Assembly (NCBI RefSeq): GCF_016808095.1
Contig: NC_068974.1
Location: forward strand, 7,936,001-8,000,000
Source of the DNA: Vigna angularis
Lineage: Eukaryota; Streptophyta; Magnoliopsida; Fabales; Fabaceae
Length of the DNA stretch: 64,000 bases
Direction: 5' to 3'
A program made the translations under genes and the position numbers. This document shows, in pieces, positions 1 through 12,990 of the stretch; position 1 is the first letter of the stretch; each line of letters starts with the position of its first letter. A model generated the notes under the pieces. That model worked only from the letters and a program-made list of their open reading frames with translations, had not been told where the DNA came from and did not search any database.

Positions 1-172
1 CCTTGGTTCGTGATCCTGGATCCGAGGCTACACACGTGACCGGAGGTTTCTTGCATAAAGATGAAGATGATTGGAGGGAGTAAGAAAAGCGAAGTGGTTA
101 GCAAGGATCTGAACGTTGGATAAAAAAGGATAGCATGAAGCGTCAAAGGTTTTTTTTAGGCCTTTTCCCTTT

Positions 173-1115
173 TGTAGTAATTGGTATCACGCAGCGAAAT
201 GTTTTAAGAGCGTGATAACGAAAAATAACCAAGAGAGGAAGGATTAATTGGTTCTTTTAAAAAAAAATTCCTTATTTAAAACTTTCTTTGAGCAGAATAA
301 AGTAAAGAAATGAAAGGATGGGGAAAATTACACAAATGATTTTATCCTGTTCGAATCAAAAGATTTTGTGTCCAATCATTAATCACTATAAAAGAGTGAT
401 TATCTTTTCACTAAAAATCAGTTTAAGATTACAATAAGAATGATGAAACAATAAGAACAGAAAACACATTCTTTCGACAAACGATGTAATGAACACCAAC
501 TCAATCAACTTGAAGAGCTTGAAGAGTATCGCTTACACCTTTAGACACACTAAACACAAGCTTCTGCTTTCTCAAGACTTGATTAAGCTAAGACTTAAAT
601 TTAAGAACTTCCTCAGAACCAATTTTGTGCTCTCAAAAGTTTAGGTCTATTGTAAAAAGTTTAGGAGGGTTATATTTATAAGCAAGGAGTTAGAAAATGA
701 AAAGACAACTTCCAACTGCTAGAGATAATCGATTATCAAAAGGGATAATCGATTCTTTTAGGCCGTTATGAGATTTCGAAAACGTGATAATCGATTATCC
801 TTAGTGATAATCGATTACTGTTGAACCTTGGACAATATCAAAACTTGCGGTGATAATCGATTATCTCCTATGATAATCGATTATTGTTGAGACAAACCTT
901 TTTTTACTTTTGCTTGTGATAATCGATTATCCCCTATGATAATCGATTATTGCCGCAAGAAGTCAATAAGTTATAAAACTTCTAAGTGCTTACAATTTAA
1001 AATTAATTCCTATACAAAGAATGCTTTTAAAAATTAATGTATTTGTTTCTTCAAGTCTTCAAGTACATCATCATCAAAATTATCTTCAAAGCATCAATGT
1101 TTCTCATTAGTAACA
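173..1115 (-). mobile_element. Solo LTR, family A (Sirevirus-like)
   Basis: A 943-bp LTR in minus orientation, bounded by TGT...ACA termini and flanked on both sides by the 5-bp duplication CCTTT (168-172 and 1116-1120). It is homologous along its length to the LTR at 24596-25445: same pair-palindrome array, a TATA-type box around 669-687, and the same 3' end ending ...CTACA. No internal region follows on either side, so it is a solo LTR left by LTR-LTR recombination. Boundaries are seen directly; the lineage is inferred from the related element at 24.6 kb. Confidence 0.85.
721..957. promoter_or_regulatory. Four paired palindromes in the U3 of solo LTR A
   Basis: Eight copies of a palindrome close to GATAATCGATTATC. 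The central CG steps fall at 730/750, 792/812, 858/878 and 924/944, so each pair is exactly 20 bp apart and pairs recur every 62-66 bp. On the minus strand they lie upstream of the TATA-type box near 669-687. They look like binding sites for a dimeric or tetrameric DNA-binding protein; that role is inference. Confidence 0.7.
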
Positions 1116-2914
1116 CCTTTTTCCTAGCTTTCCCTTATAAAAGGGGTTTGTAAATAGTTTGATGTGTGTTAGGACGTCGACAATGCCGGGTTAGAGAGTA
1201 GTTATCGTAGTTAGGTTTTTTCTGATTCAGTTTTCTCAGTTCTTGGTAGTTATAGCTTGCGATGGTGACAGACTGTGAGAGTCCTTAGGGATTTGGGTTA
1301 TCGTGCAATTTTATTCAATTTAATGTTCTTGTCCAATTTACATTTCTACTTGTTAATTGTTTCTTGCACATGAATTTTAATTTCCAGCACTTGCATTTCT
1401 TTGATTCTACTCTTTGATATTGGATTTTGATTCCAATTTTGGATTTTGTGTACCTCTCTTTTATGGTTCTTGCATTTATTCTTTCCAATTTCATGTGCTT
1501 TTTTTATTTTTGCTTTGTGTTTTGATCTACAAATTTAGTTTTACTTATTTCTGTTGATTTGGTTGAAATAAGTTTAGGTATATGATGTTTCACTTTGGTT
1601 ACACATTGTAGATAATAGGTTCTGATTCTGTCCATTTTGGTTACTTTTTGAGGGTTTTTTATATCTAATAGATTAGGGTTAGTTCTTAGGTTTTATTCTC
1701 CATTGGTTCTGATTTCATATGGTGAGAATAATGAATATAACATAAGTATTTGTTTTATTTGTTTTTATCATCTGAAAGGTACATTTTTGAGTTAGGTTTG
1801 CATTGGTTTGGGAAATTCAGTGAGAATTACAATTTTTTAAGTTCTGAAATATGAACCAAAAGACCACAAAGTGAGCTTTACCTTTGATATAACGTACTTC
1901 TAAAGAGTACCAGAGACTCTTTCACCAATCATTTATACATTTAATTTTGAACTTTTGTTTTACCCAATGTTCTTCGCTTGTTCATTCACTTTTGATATTT
2001 TCGTTGAATTGATTATAGGTTTGTTATAGTTTAGATTGTGATTTCCTATTACCTTTTTATTTGGTTCTATTAAGTGAATATTTAATTCTTGCATGACATT
2101 TAAATTTCCAGAACATGTATAGAAATATAATTCTTTGGTTCATCATTGGTTTCATGCGTTTAATATCTAGATTCTTTTGCATTCATATCCAAATTCAGCT
2201 TTTGTTTCTTTGTACCATTACAACATTAGTAGGTTCAGATTATAATTTTCTAATTGATTACAATAGATTACTCATCCATTCTTACAATTACATTGCATTA
2301 CATTTTATTTATGTTTTGGTTGAATTTCTCTAAGGGTCAGTCGTCCTTCCTTACTCTACCTATAAATAATCATTAACACATTATATTTTTAGGCAATCAA
2401 ACCCAATAATACTTGTTAACTGCCCATAAATGACCATTAACTCTTATCGGTATATTTTATATAATACACTTTCATTTAGCTTCTAAATTGATATAGATAA
2501 ATACATGTCATTCAATCATTCATTTCTGAATTTTCATGCATTTAGTTTACAACCTTTTCATACATTCATTTCATGCATCAATCTAAAATAGAAATTCTGA
2601 ATTACTAATTTTTGCAATTTTTCTTTCTTTATCATAAAACAGATTCACACTTCTACATTCTTTGCACCATTTTTCTTTATTTCATTCTTGATGTTTTGCC
2701 ATTACAATTTTAATTTAAAAAAAAATTACTCTTGAGGCTACATAATAAGATTATTGTCCCTTATCATGTTTGTGTTAATGAGTTGGATGAAATGCACAGA
2801 TTTATATTCTTCTTTAATTTTACATTCTGCTCATAATTAAATGAAAGTCACGATTGTGTGCTGACGTCCCTTTTAATTATAACCTAGACACAAGAGCATA
2901 ATATGATTTTTTAT
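1116..2914. other. No gene seen; T-rich AT-rich DNA
   Basis: The stretch has only short open frames, including a 72-codon one at 2115-2333 with a hydrophobic low-complexity product and no recognisable domain. No paired repeats or terminal motifs were found beyond the edge of the solo LTR. Confidence 0.5.
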
Positions 2915-3020
<106 letters not shown>

Positions 3021-3489
3021 ATATTTTGAATCAACAAATGTAGTGGTATGAGATTCCTAACTTTATAGGATATGATTTCTTTGAAACGAGAGTGAATCTT
3101 TCATTTCACCCAAAGTTTCTTTTCTCTTTTGTATCACGGGTTCTATATAATATGTTTTATTATATTTTATAAATATTCATGTTCTTTTTCCAATCATCAC
3201 CACTATATATAAAAATAACATTATTGGGACAGTCTATGAATAAGAAAATACAAATGAACAGTATATTTTAAAAGAAACACGAAATGATTTAATCATTACA
3301 TAAGCAAAAGTTACATCACAACATTGACTCTTCTTATTCTTTCATAATTATATCTGAGACCACATGGGAAAACAGTACATAATACAATTTCAACTTATTT
3401 TATTAACGTTAAAACCAGTAACACACGTTGTTGTATTGGTTTCACTGCAACTGATATATGCCACCAAAAAAAATGTGAAGTGGACATGG

Positions 3490-3732
3490 CTAGTGATGTT
3501 GAGGATCTGGTCCTGCTGGTGAAACTCTTTCCAACCTTCCACCAAGCATTGACCTCTTTTGGTGCCACTCACCATTTCTTATATTGTTGATCAATTCACG
3601 TACCCCAACTTTCCCATTAATCTTTGTGCTCACTGTTGAGTACTCATCAATCATTCTTGCTTTTGCACTCACAGCAAACAATGCAAGAACAATCATCAAG
3701 AGAACACAACTTAGCTTCGTTGAACTAGCCAT
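3490..3732 (-). CDS. CLE-family signalling peptide precursor (CLE1-7 type)
   Basis: An 80-residue secreted prepropeptide. It begins with a hydrophobic signal peptide (about residues 1-25, start MASSTKLSCVLL, likely cut after AKA), then a variable spacer, and ends exactly in the 12-residue CLE motif RVSPAGPDPQHH (3493-3528) followed by TAG. CLE peptides are processed to 12-13 residue hydroxyproline ligands of CLV1-type leucine-rich-repeat receptor kinases in the apoplast; the two conserved prolines (positions 4 and 7) and the terminal His-His are present. The motif is nearest the Arabidopsis CLE5/CLE6 type, but motif residue 5 is Ala instead of the usual Gly. The ATG at 3732 is chosen because the open frame upstream starts only at a TTG and would put 66 non-signal residues ahead of a clear signal peptide. 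No intron, as is common in this family. Which CLE it is cannot be settled here. Confidence 0.9.
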   Translation of the reverse strand: MASSTKLSCVLLMIVLALFAVSAKARMIDEYSTVSTKINGKVGVRELINNIRNGEWHQKRSMLGGRLERVSPAGPDPQHH

Positions 3733-3818
3733 CGCAGGCAATAAGAACAAGAACAATAAGCTAAGAATGAAGTTGTAGATTTGTAATTGAGTGAAATATG
3801 TGTCATGACAATGCATCC

Positions 3819-3828
3819 TATATATATA
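3819..3828 (-). promoter_or_regulatory. Probable TATA box of the minus-strand CLE gene
   Basis: A TATATATATA stretch lies about 90 bp upstream of the chosen ATG, a normal distance for a plant TATA box and a short 5'UTR. It supports the start at 3732 over any upstream extension. Confidence 0.55.
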
Positions 3829-3932
3829 CACACTCACACCAAGGTTGTAAGCCATATATATCCAAAAGGTTAGAAAATATTGTATAACTTTACTATTGGA
3901 AGGCTTTGTAAGCACATAACTATAATCCAATT

Positions 3933-6900
3933 TAGTAAACTTGTCTTATTTCTCTTTTTGGTTCATTATATTATATCCATCTTATCGTGTTTTTCAACTT
4001 GTTACTCAAAAATGTGAAAGGTTACTTATTGGATGGAGTGGTCATAAACATACACTTCAATTTGTAGTATACATCGGTACAACACTAATGATATAATAAT
4101 TTTATTTTAAAAATATAAAATAGTCTAGGAAAAAATAGCTATAAAAATAAAAATATTAACTTTTAATTGGTGTTTTTATCGGTGTAGAAAAATTGAGTGT
4201 CATCTAACATTTTCCCATTGGATATTAGAGTTTAAATTTAACCCATCTCTAGATATGATTTGTAAGGTAAATATTGCCTCCACTTTTATTTTGTAAATTG
4301 ATCTTAGTGTGTGATTTTCAACGTATTATTTTATGTCGAGATATATACATTTTGTATATGAAACTAAATATTTACGAGTGATTGGATAAAATTAATAGAA
4401 CTAACTAAGATGGATTTTTATGTTATTAAGAAGTGTGTTTAAATAAATTTTATTTTTTCAAAATCAATAAACATTGACTTTACTTATTTATCACTACTTC
4501 ATTTTAAAAAAGAATTTAAACTTTGTGAATGTCACGATAAATAAACAATAAATTTCATTGAAATAAATTTTATATAATTATGATACTATTTTAAAAAACA
4601 TATTTTAAATCTAATTTAATTTTAGAAAACCAATTTATAAAATGATATCTCTAATCAATCCAATGTATGAATATGTGAGGAGACCAAACCAATTCATCAT
4701 ACATTGTCTTGTTCACATTATTGGAAAGATCGACGGGAGAAAAGGTGTAACGACAAAAGAACCTTTAAGAAAACCTTTATATCATATCAAGACAGATATG
4801 GCTTATGGTAGAAAAAAAAATTGCAAGATATGCATGCCGTGTAAACTTTTATGCTTTGTCCACTGAAAGGTAAGTGTTTTCATTTTGTCGTAAATGCCGT
4901 CTTTGCATTTACCGGAAAATGTAGCCGTTATTTGACTCATTTCGCATGATTTATTGACAAAGTTTTTGGTTTATTTGTAAAATGCTCACACCATAAAGAT
5001 TTTCTATTATTCTTGTCCACACTTTCAAGTGGACAATGGGACGCGACTAATGTTAGAGCTACGTGTTGTCGACTTTTCATTAAACTCGTCGCTTTTTATT
5101 TTCAAAAACATTATTTACTTATCAAGTTATTTTATTATGATATCAAGTTAACATTTAATATTTATATTACTTTTTAAATTTAATAAATATAATATTTATA
5201 TTATCAGTTTTATATTTCATAATTCGTAATCTATATTTTTTAATGAAATGAGTATTGGAATAAAATATAAATTTAAAGGAAATAATAAAAAAAAATCCAA
5301 TTGTGTTGGTAGAGTATTTGAAGTTTCTTTAACTATTTTTAATATATCGATAGTTTTATATTTCTTTGTTTTTGTGATTTCAAAATATAAAAAAAATTAA
5401 AATTTTATATGTAAACAAAATGGAGAAATGTCTTGCTATGTTTTCATTATTTGTTTTCAATATTAAAATACTCAGTTATTTTTTTCAGGAAATAAGTTAC
5501 TTATAATAATTCAAATTATTGTCACATACGTTTCGAATAAGTACTGTATTTTTAGGGAAAAAAATCAATTTCATGCCACAAATATTCAAGAAAAAACAAA
5601 GTTATTGTCTTCTGCATCAACATTTTAGTAGTAACGTATCAACTTTATTTCTAGCAGGTATTTGATAAATTGATTACTGAATAATTTCTGAACTCTTGTT
5701 TTGATCTATAGACTCCATTCCAATGGTTGTGGAGTGCTACAATAATATATAGCTACGCCTACGGGGGCCCTAGCTACGGGGCATGCATAAAAATTTAAAT
5801 ATATAATCAAATTAAATAAGAACGAAGAAATTAAAGTCAAATAAACTAAAAAGTAAAAAAGAAAAATTGATCTAGTTTTTATTCTAAATTGGAAACTAAC
5901 AAAAATGCTAATTGACGGAGTTATTTTGTTGATTAAACTTACTTAGTGACTATCGTAGTAGTACATAAACCAAATTAATATTAATTTATAATTTCTTAGT
6001 GTGTGTACTACATTTATTTTGTTTTTATTTAGCATAATTGAGGTGGGGAAGCCCAAGGGTTTGATGAAACGGGTATTTAAATGAGTAATGGACGTGTGGT
6101 ATTCATTGTATTTTTTTACGAGTTAACTTTTTATGATAACTATTTTATATTTAAATACTTAAAATATTATAAAAATATTACCAAGTGAAGTATTGATTGA
6201 ATTAATTCAATAGTCTTACACTTTTGAAGCAAATGGATTAGATCAATGTGTAAGTAGTTGCTGTTACTGTGATTTTCTACCATAAGATTTTTTATTTGAT
6301 ATGTTACGAGTCAAAATAGTAAATTTAATTTAATAGGTAGAATCAAACACAAAAAACAACTATAAATTATTTTAGCAGCACTTACACTTGCTGTAACTAC
6401 ATATGCATTCCTTCCTTTTAGTTTTGCTACAAAAATCTATTAAATTTTTTGATCTTGTTACTATTCTCAGTCTTATTATAAAATTGAATATGTTTTTAGT
6501 TGTTTAACGTTTCACGTGAAATTGAAGTTTTTTTTTAAAATATTGATATATTTTAGTTTTTAAACTTTTAAAAAGAATATTTGCAGTCTTTTTAATCCAA
6601 TTATGTTAAAAAAATTTAACATGTCAAACGCGTTTCATGTTAGCATTTGAGTTCGGTTTATCACATTTTCACTTCAATTTCAATTGTGAAATACGTTTGT
6701 CACGTCAAAACAATTTAATATCATTAGATTAAAAAGATTATATTCACCATCTTGGGTTGGTGAGATGTCCCCTAAATGGTGTGTCATCCTATTGAATTCT
6801 TTTCCCTTATTCTATCTTTAATCTTTTACCATCTTCCTCTTTGATACTTTTATGTCCATTTATATTTGGCATTTTATCTTGTCTTTGTGTTTTTGTTTTA

Positions 6901-7794
6901 TTTCTTGAATTAACTGAATTTCTCTTCTTCCCTTGAGTTTCTTGAAGTGCACATTCACATTGAGATAACCTTAGTTATCTTAATGTCTAATGAGAATTTT
7001 TATGGATCCTTCTTAATCACTAAACACTGTAATATATAAAATGAAAATTGGGTCTTTATCATTTTCTTATCAAGGCATAGATTATTGTGTTTTCTGTTTT
7101 CCTAACCTTGTCTTGTTGTAGCTAAATTGGAATGGTACAAATCAACCTCCCTTACACACAAAAGTGTGTTGTCAATAAATGACTGATTTTCAAATTTAAA
7201 ACTCATCTAGTTAGAGGTCCAAAAAATTTGTGTCTATAGTCGAGTGAAAAACTTTTAAGTCTAGTTTCCAAAAAAAAAAAAGAATAAACACATTTGGAGT
7301 TTTGTGGATAAGTTTAAGTTAAAAATATAGTTAACAAAGGTCATAGTTGCCCTAATATTGTCATCAACGTTTTCCAAGCTTTGTTTTCACAATTTTGACA
7401 ATATTTTGGATAACATGTTTGCATGTGCTTAGCTTAAATTTGAGTCTTATGTTATATGCTAAATTGAAGTTTTACATTTCTTATTTCCTAATTGTTTGAA
7501 AATTGCATGATCAAAATGACTAGTTTTATGTTTATGTACCTTTGAATTGATTGGTTGACCTAAACACTAGGGGCTAAGTGTTCAAATACATCTAGACATA
7601 TTTATTCAACTTGTGCTAAGCTAGAATTGAAAAAAAAAAACTAATTTTCCACCAAATCCAAAAAACTATGAACATTTTTACATCCTAGAAAATTTAAAAT
7701 TGCAAAATTAAAGGTGATATGATTCTAGCTCGCATGAATTTGTCTGCAGATATGTGTATGGAAAATTAGTCCTATATTTGTATGACATAGTGAT
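3933..7794. other. No gene seen; AT-rich intergenic DNA
   Basis: Very AT-rich sequence with only short chance frames, such as 74 codons at 4642-4866 with no recognisable domain. A weak inverted similarity around 6250-6400 was not good enough to call a small transposon. Confidence 0.5.
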
Positions 7795-9040
7795 ACGATC
7801 CTGTCGAGGAAAGAGTATGATCGCTTCTGAATTTGAATCCTCAAGAGATACAACAAAAATAAATCAGAGAAGAATGTGAAATAAGATAGAGATGAGGACG
7901 CCACAATCTAGCAAATTGATAAGTAAAGTGAAGATTTGTCTCAAAGATGTTAGTCTTTAAGAATCAAAGTTTTAATCTAAGAACCAAGAGAATCCTCTCT
8001 AAGAATTCATATGCATATAATATGACTCAAAAGTGTCTACATCAGCTTTTTGTACCTCTATATTTAGGCACATAGTTTAAGAAAATCTAGAAACCCTAAA
8101 ATAAACCTCGAAGCCCAAAACACATAAAAATAATGGAAAACAAAAATTACAGACATAGAGTTTTGCATAGCGAGACCTGCTCGCCTAATGAACACAAACT
8201 TGCTCGCTTAGCGAATTTAAAATTTTGTAAAATTAAAATAAAATTACAATTTATTTAATTTTCTAAATTATTCTTCAATTGTGCTCATGATCTTCATGTT
8301 CTTTAAGTTCCCTCGTTCATGGAATATTATAAGATTCAAAGAGACATGTTTTGATCTTTGATCTTGTCATAGATTCTTTGAATTGAAAATGTTCTTCCTC
8401 AAGTTCTTCTCATATATTTTTGAGAGATAGTCCTCTATCATACATTTCTTCTTGAAGAGGATTTGTCGCCAAATTTGTACCACTTGAAGATTTCTTATCA
8501 TTCTCCTCTATTTAGAGAGAATTCGACTCGAATTCTAGAAGATCCTACGCATAAACACAAACATAAATCAAAGACTCAAATTTAAAACATTCAAAACTAG
8601 AAATTCTACTAAAGTGATATTTGGATTCTAAAAGAGGTCAATCTCTTATTATCAAAGGTTTGGATGTATACCTCTAAGGTCAAATACCCACCTGCAAAAA
8701 CCATCAAACAATTTTAATTTAAAGATGCAATGCTTAAACAAAATCAAAAGAATATTTCCTATGCAAACAATCAAACTATAAGTATGATTTTGATTATCCC
8801 TAAGTTTCTTATACATGGTCAAATATGCTAACTCATGTACATATATATTAAAAGAATGAGTTTGATTATCCAAACAAATTGACAAACAAGCTAACAAATT
8901 ATCAAACATAGGTTCTTTGAGTTCTAAGCTTGTGTCTTTCTTTTCTGTCATTTTGTCTTCCTTCCATTATTGATGTCATGGTTCCTTGATAAACAATTTT
9001 TTCTTAGGCAACATAAGAAAAAAGAGACTAGTTAATATTT
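7795..9040. repeat. Degenerate LTR-like repeat DNA, boundaries unresolved
   Basis: The stretch has compositional features common in plant LTRs, for example short GCTCGC-type inverted words around 8165-8210, but no paired termini, PBS or TSD was found. The 99-codon minus-strand frame at 8652-8951 has no recognisable domain. Confidence 0.35.
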
Positions 9041-9043
9041 TCT

Positions 9044-9360
9044 TTTTCTTTTAATGACAAATCAAGATGCTTTTTTTCTTTTTCTCTCTTTTTCTTCTTT
9101 CTCTTCTCTCTCTTTCTTTTCTTTCTCCTATCTTTCTATATTTTCTTTCTTCTCTCTCGCTCTCTTTTCTTTCTCTTCTTTTTCTCTATTTTGTTTCTCC
9201 TTTCTCGCTCTCTTTTCTTTCTCCTCTTTTTCTCTTTTTTTTTTCTTTCTCCTCTCTCACTTTCTTTTCTTTCTTTTCTTTTTCTCCTTTTTCTCTTTCT
9301 TCTCCCTTTATCTTTTCTTTCTCTTCTTTTCTTCTATTTTTCTCTTTATTCAATTTATAT
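9044..9360. repeat. Polypyrimidine tract (TTTCTTTCTCTC type)
   Basis: About 300 bp of almost pure pyrimidine on the plus strand. All frames stay open through it only because T/C codons rarely give stops, so the open frames here are artefacts. Read on the minus strand it gives Lys/Glu/Arg-rich sequence continuing from the gag remnant to its right. Confidence 0.85.
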
Positions 9361-9640
9361 AAGTGCTTCTTTTTCTTACGTTATTTTAATCTTTCGCTCT
9401 TATCTTCTTTTAAGCGCATTTAATTTTTGCAAATTCTTTTCTTCCTCTTCTTTCAAATATAGAATGTAGTTCTAGAAGTTTTGATCAATAGTCATGTGAC
9501 TTGCATTCCAATTAGGACACTAATGAGTTTCATGCCCATAGTATTCACATTTGTAATATCTTATAGCACTTGATTTAACCCTTGGGAAAACATTTTTCTC
9601 ATGCTTGTGTGTTGAAACAAAATCAGAATGTCTAGCAACC
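9361..9640 (-). pseudogene. Retrotransposon gag remnant with degenerate zinc knuckle
   Basis: Minus-strand translation of about 9490-9640 shows a CX2CX4HX4C-like zinc knuckle. Its first Cys is replaced by Tyr (YYKCEYYGHETH, then a stop, then C), followed by a charged region that runs into the purine-rich tract (minus strand) at 9044-9360. Zinc knuckles mark the nucleocapsid part of retrotransposon gag. The stop and the lost Cys show it is dead. The lineage (copia or gypsy) is not clear. Confidence 0.55.
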
Positions 9641-10639
9641 TAAGTTTTTGAAGCTTATCAAATAACTTTCAACGAAATATTACATAGAGAGAAGTGCTTC
9701 TAAGGAAAGAACACGTTACAAAAAATTGAACACGTCTAAAAGTTTTAACAATGTTTTCAAATAAATCTTATGATTGACTATACATGCAGCAAACAATGTC
9801 TTAACAAACAACGTCTAAACGTCTAAAAGTTGAACACGTTACAAAAAGCGTCTTACAAAGTGAAGTGTTTCTATAAGGCAAAAATTGTGTTTTACTCAAA
9901 CAATGATTAAACGAGCAAACGTCTTACAATTGTATCATTTAATCAAAGCTTATAAACACTACCAAAAGTATATAAATGTCTGATGAACAAAATGTCTAAG
10001 AAGAAAGCAAGGATAAAAGATAAATATCTTACCAAGAGAAATATTACTTAGACTAGCATTAAACGATAGATAAACCCTAACAAGAGTATCCAAACATTCT
10101 TCCGTCTAAACTAAAACGACATATGAATGATCAAGAGATAAAGTGTTTTAAAGAATACATCACCTAATGAATGACCACTAAACCCTATAACCTTTGAAGA
10201 AACATCTAATATTTTATATCATCTAATGATTATACATGCTGCATGTTTTACTATCAAACGATGCATTAATTAAATGTCATTAACATATGCAAGAATACTC
10301 TGAAAACATAATGTACTTTACAGTCATCAATGGATAAAATATTCAATACTATATGAAAAAGTGATTTTGTGCTTCCATAATTTGTTCTCTTTATCTATAT
10401 AGTACATGACAACACCAATCTTTATCCTAGAGCTCTAAATTAAGAGATGTTAAGAAACAAGATACCTACTGAAGGCCATTAGTCCAGAAGGATCGTACAA
10501 AAGCTACCTTTGAGAAAACATTGTTGCCCTACAAAGTAGACATGGGTCTGATCAAGATATAAAGAAAATGCTATGAAGCCTATTTTAAAATCAACTCAAT
10601 GTCCAACAACCATCTATTAAGAAAGCCTATATTGCAGAA
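9641..10639. repeat. LTR-like debris, possibly family C
   Basis: Repeated AAACG-type words, and runs such as a 'catttaat..catta' stretch, resemble the LTR sequence at 43-45 kb. No clean ends are visible. Confidence 0.35.
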
Positions 10640-11960
10640 AAAGATAGGCCAATACTCCCAACCAAGAGGGGGGATGAATTAGCTTGACTTTAAAAATTAT
10701 GTTCTTTCAAAATCTTTTTGAAATCATTGATATTTCTTGGAATGCAATATGACAAATATAGTGAATCAACAAATAAAAGAGATAAGGAAGAGAAAGATTA
10801 ACATCAAGATTTATACTAGTTCGACCAAGCCTACATCTAATCTTCTTCAACAACCTTAGTTGAAGGAGACCACTATAATGATTTATTTTACAAGAAAGAA
10901 TACAATGAATACCTTACAATGCACTCTCCTTCCCCACTCAAAATCACTTATAGCAAACAAATGGTGAACAATCCTCACACTATCACAACCAAGAAAGTAA
11001 TCCCAACTTTCTAACACCTTAGAGAAATACCCACTCTAAGAAAACCCGAGAGCAATCCCAACTCTCAATGAGAACAAAAGAGTTCTCTCCCTCTGGCACA
11101 AATGCATAGAAACTCAATCTACAGATTGGAAAAGATAAACCTGATCTTCACAGCAAGCACTCCAATAATGCAGATATGATTAGCAACCTTTAAGCACACT
11201 ACTTGATAGAATCTTGATGTATAAACCCAAAGTTGATCCTTGATTCTTCAAGATGGTTCTTGGACGCTCCTGTAATCAAAACTCAACCAAAAAGTTAGTT
11301 ATGAAATTGAATGTTCAAAGATTAGTTTGAAACAACACGCTAGACAATTATTTATAGGATTTTGAAATCCTGACGCATTTTAATCGATTACGCTATTAAT
11401 GTAATCGACTACGTTTTTCCTGCTAGTTTTGACAACATTTCGAAATTCAACTTTTGACCGATTTTATGGCGCATGCAATCGATTAAATAATTCTTAACAA
11501 CCAAATATAAATTCAATATGACTGTTATAATTGTATCGACTTGAAAGAAATTGAATTCATCATATGAAAATGACTTAACCGATTATACAACTTATGTAAT
11601 CAGTTATGTCCAACACTTAAGCAAAATTTCAATTTCAACCTTCTTTTAAATCAATTTTTCATTCTTTTGAAAACATGTAATCAAATTTTCACTCTTTTGA
11701 AAACATGTAATGGCTAACTTTCTTACTTAATCAGTTATACATATTGTATACCAGAGGATGTTAAAATAGTTTGTCTCCAATAAAGCATACAAGAAATCTG
11801 AAACAATTTAATAGATTACATGGATTGCTTAACAGATATATTATACCAGAAATACATTTTCAATCTATTTAAACATGTAAACCTTTTTCCAATCATTAAT
11901 ACATGTATCGTTTGATTATCAACTCTACTTTATCTCAATGCTGATATCGTTTGATTCTCT
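10640..11960 (-). repeat. Degenerate Sirevirus-type LTR, minus orientation
   Basis: At 10650-10700 the reverse complement matches the usual 3' end of this LTR class (an AATTCATCCCCCCTC-like stretch), and a 'ttatactagttcgacc' block around 10810 is the reverse of the conserved GAACTAGTATAAA segment seen in the other LTRs here. Paired ATCGATTA words occur at 11385/11406 and 11580/11601. Neither end nor TSD was resolved. Confidence 0.5.
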
Positions 11961-12049
11961 TCAACCCCAGAAAAATTATGAAAGCAGACTCAAGCAAGAG
12001 AAAATGTGAAGAAAAATCTATCATCACATTTTATCTCCATGCCTACAAT

Positions 12050-12260
12050 GTTTGATGCTTTCCGAATGAAAGGAATAGTAGAAGAAAAAAATAGAAGCAG
12101 GAGAAGAAAAGAGAAGAAGAAAATAAAAGAAGAAAAGAGAAGAAGAAAAAAGAAGAACAAAGAGCTATTATAGAATAAGTACTATAAAGTTCATCATCGA
12201 GCTTACAATACACCATGCTCATTCGAAAGATGAGAAGAGAAGAAAAAAGAGAAAAGACTT
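12050..12260. repeat. Purine-rich (GAAGAAAAGA)n low-complexity tract
   Basis: Roughly 200 bp of A/G-rich imperfect repeat, similar in class to the reverse complement of the tract at 9044-9360. Confidence 0.7.
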
Positions 12261-12419
12261 CATGAGCTTATATCGTCTAATGTTATTCAACTTAAGAGAA
12301 TGAACCATATGAGTTCACAAATATTTTCAAATCATATTAATCCTCTTCATGAAAGTTTATTCAATCTTTATTTAAAATCAAACAGTAATAGTGTTTGTAT
12401 TGAAAAACTTATATTAAAT

Positions 12420-12990
12420 TTTGTACTAGCCAGGATAGACTAGGGAACCAGGAGTGGTCATAATACTCAAAAGTCAAGAGTGGGTAAACTCGGACTAGTT
12501 AGGGTTGATTATGGGAAGGAGAAGTGGTTAGAATACTTGAGACCAGAAGTGGTTAGAATACTTGAGACCAGAAGTGGTTAGAATACTTGTAAACTATGAG
12601 TGGTTAAACTCAGACTAGTCGTGTTGACTAGGTGAACCATGAGTGGAGCTAATACTCGTTGTTAACTTGAAGAGGTAAAACTCGTGTAATCTTTGATAAG
12701 ATTATTGGAACCCCTTGGGAGTTTCTATGGGAAAACTCGATGTAGCTTAGATTGAGTGAACCAATATAAGATATGTGGTTTATTACCTTGTTTTTCAAAA
12801 CATTTATCATTTACTCATCTCATACAAACTAGTGTCTAAATATCTGATTATTTATATCTTTTACAAATCATTAAACGTTGTCATGCAAAAATATTTCGAA
12901 AATACTATTCACCCCCTTTATTGTTTTCCTGTGTGTTTTCATTTTGCTTCCTTTTTATACTAAAATATTTAGTATTCAACTTTACAATTC
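12420..12990 (+). repeat. LTR fragment, family C, with internal minisatellite
   Basis: The segment carries several degenerate copies of a roughly 30-bp unit of the form 'gaaccagaagtggttagaatac', followed by the conserved block ending in 'gtgaaccaatataag' and a C-rich LTR-end-like segment near 12908 ('ttcaccccc'). It matches the reverse complement of 45925-46350 closely, and 45000-45350 more distantly. Confidence 0.6.

Noticed and set aside
721..957. Regularly spaced repeats that could suggest a CRISPR-like array
   Set aside because: This is plant nuclear DNA; repeats are 14-bp palindromes in pairs within an LTR, without uniform repeats and unique spacers.
3733..3930. Upstream extension of the minus-strand CLE frame
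   Set aside because: It begins at TTG, covers the TATA box region, and would place 66 residues ahead of a clear signal peptide.
6240..6400. Possible small inverted-repeat transposon (words 'gtaagtagttgctgttac' and an inverted near match)
   Set aside because: The inverted match is short and imperfect and no target duplication was found.
9054..9469. Several long plus-strand open frames rich in Phe, Ser and Leu
   Set aside because: They lie in a polypyrimidine tract open in all three frames; the products are low complexity, and the minus strand carries the gag remnant.
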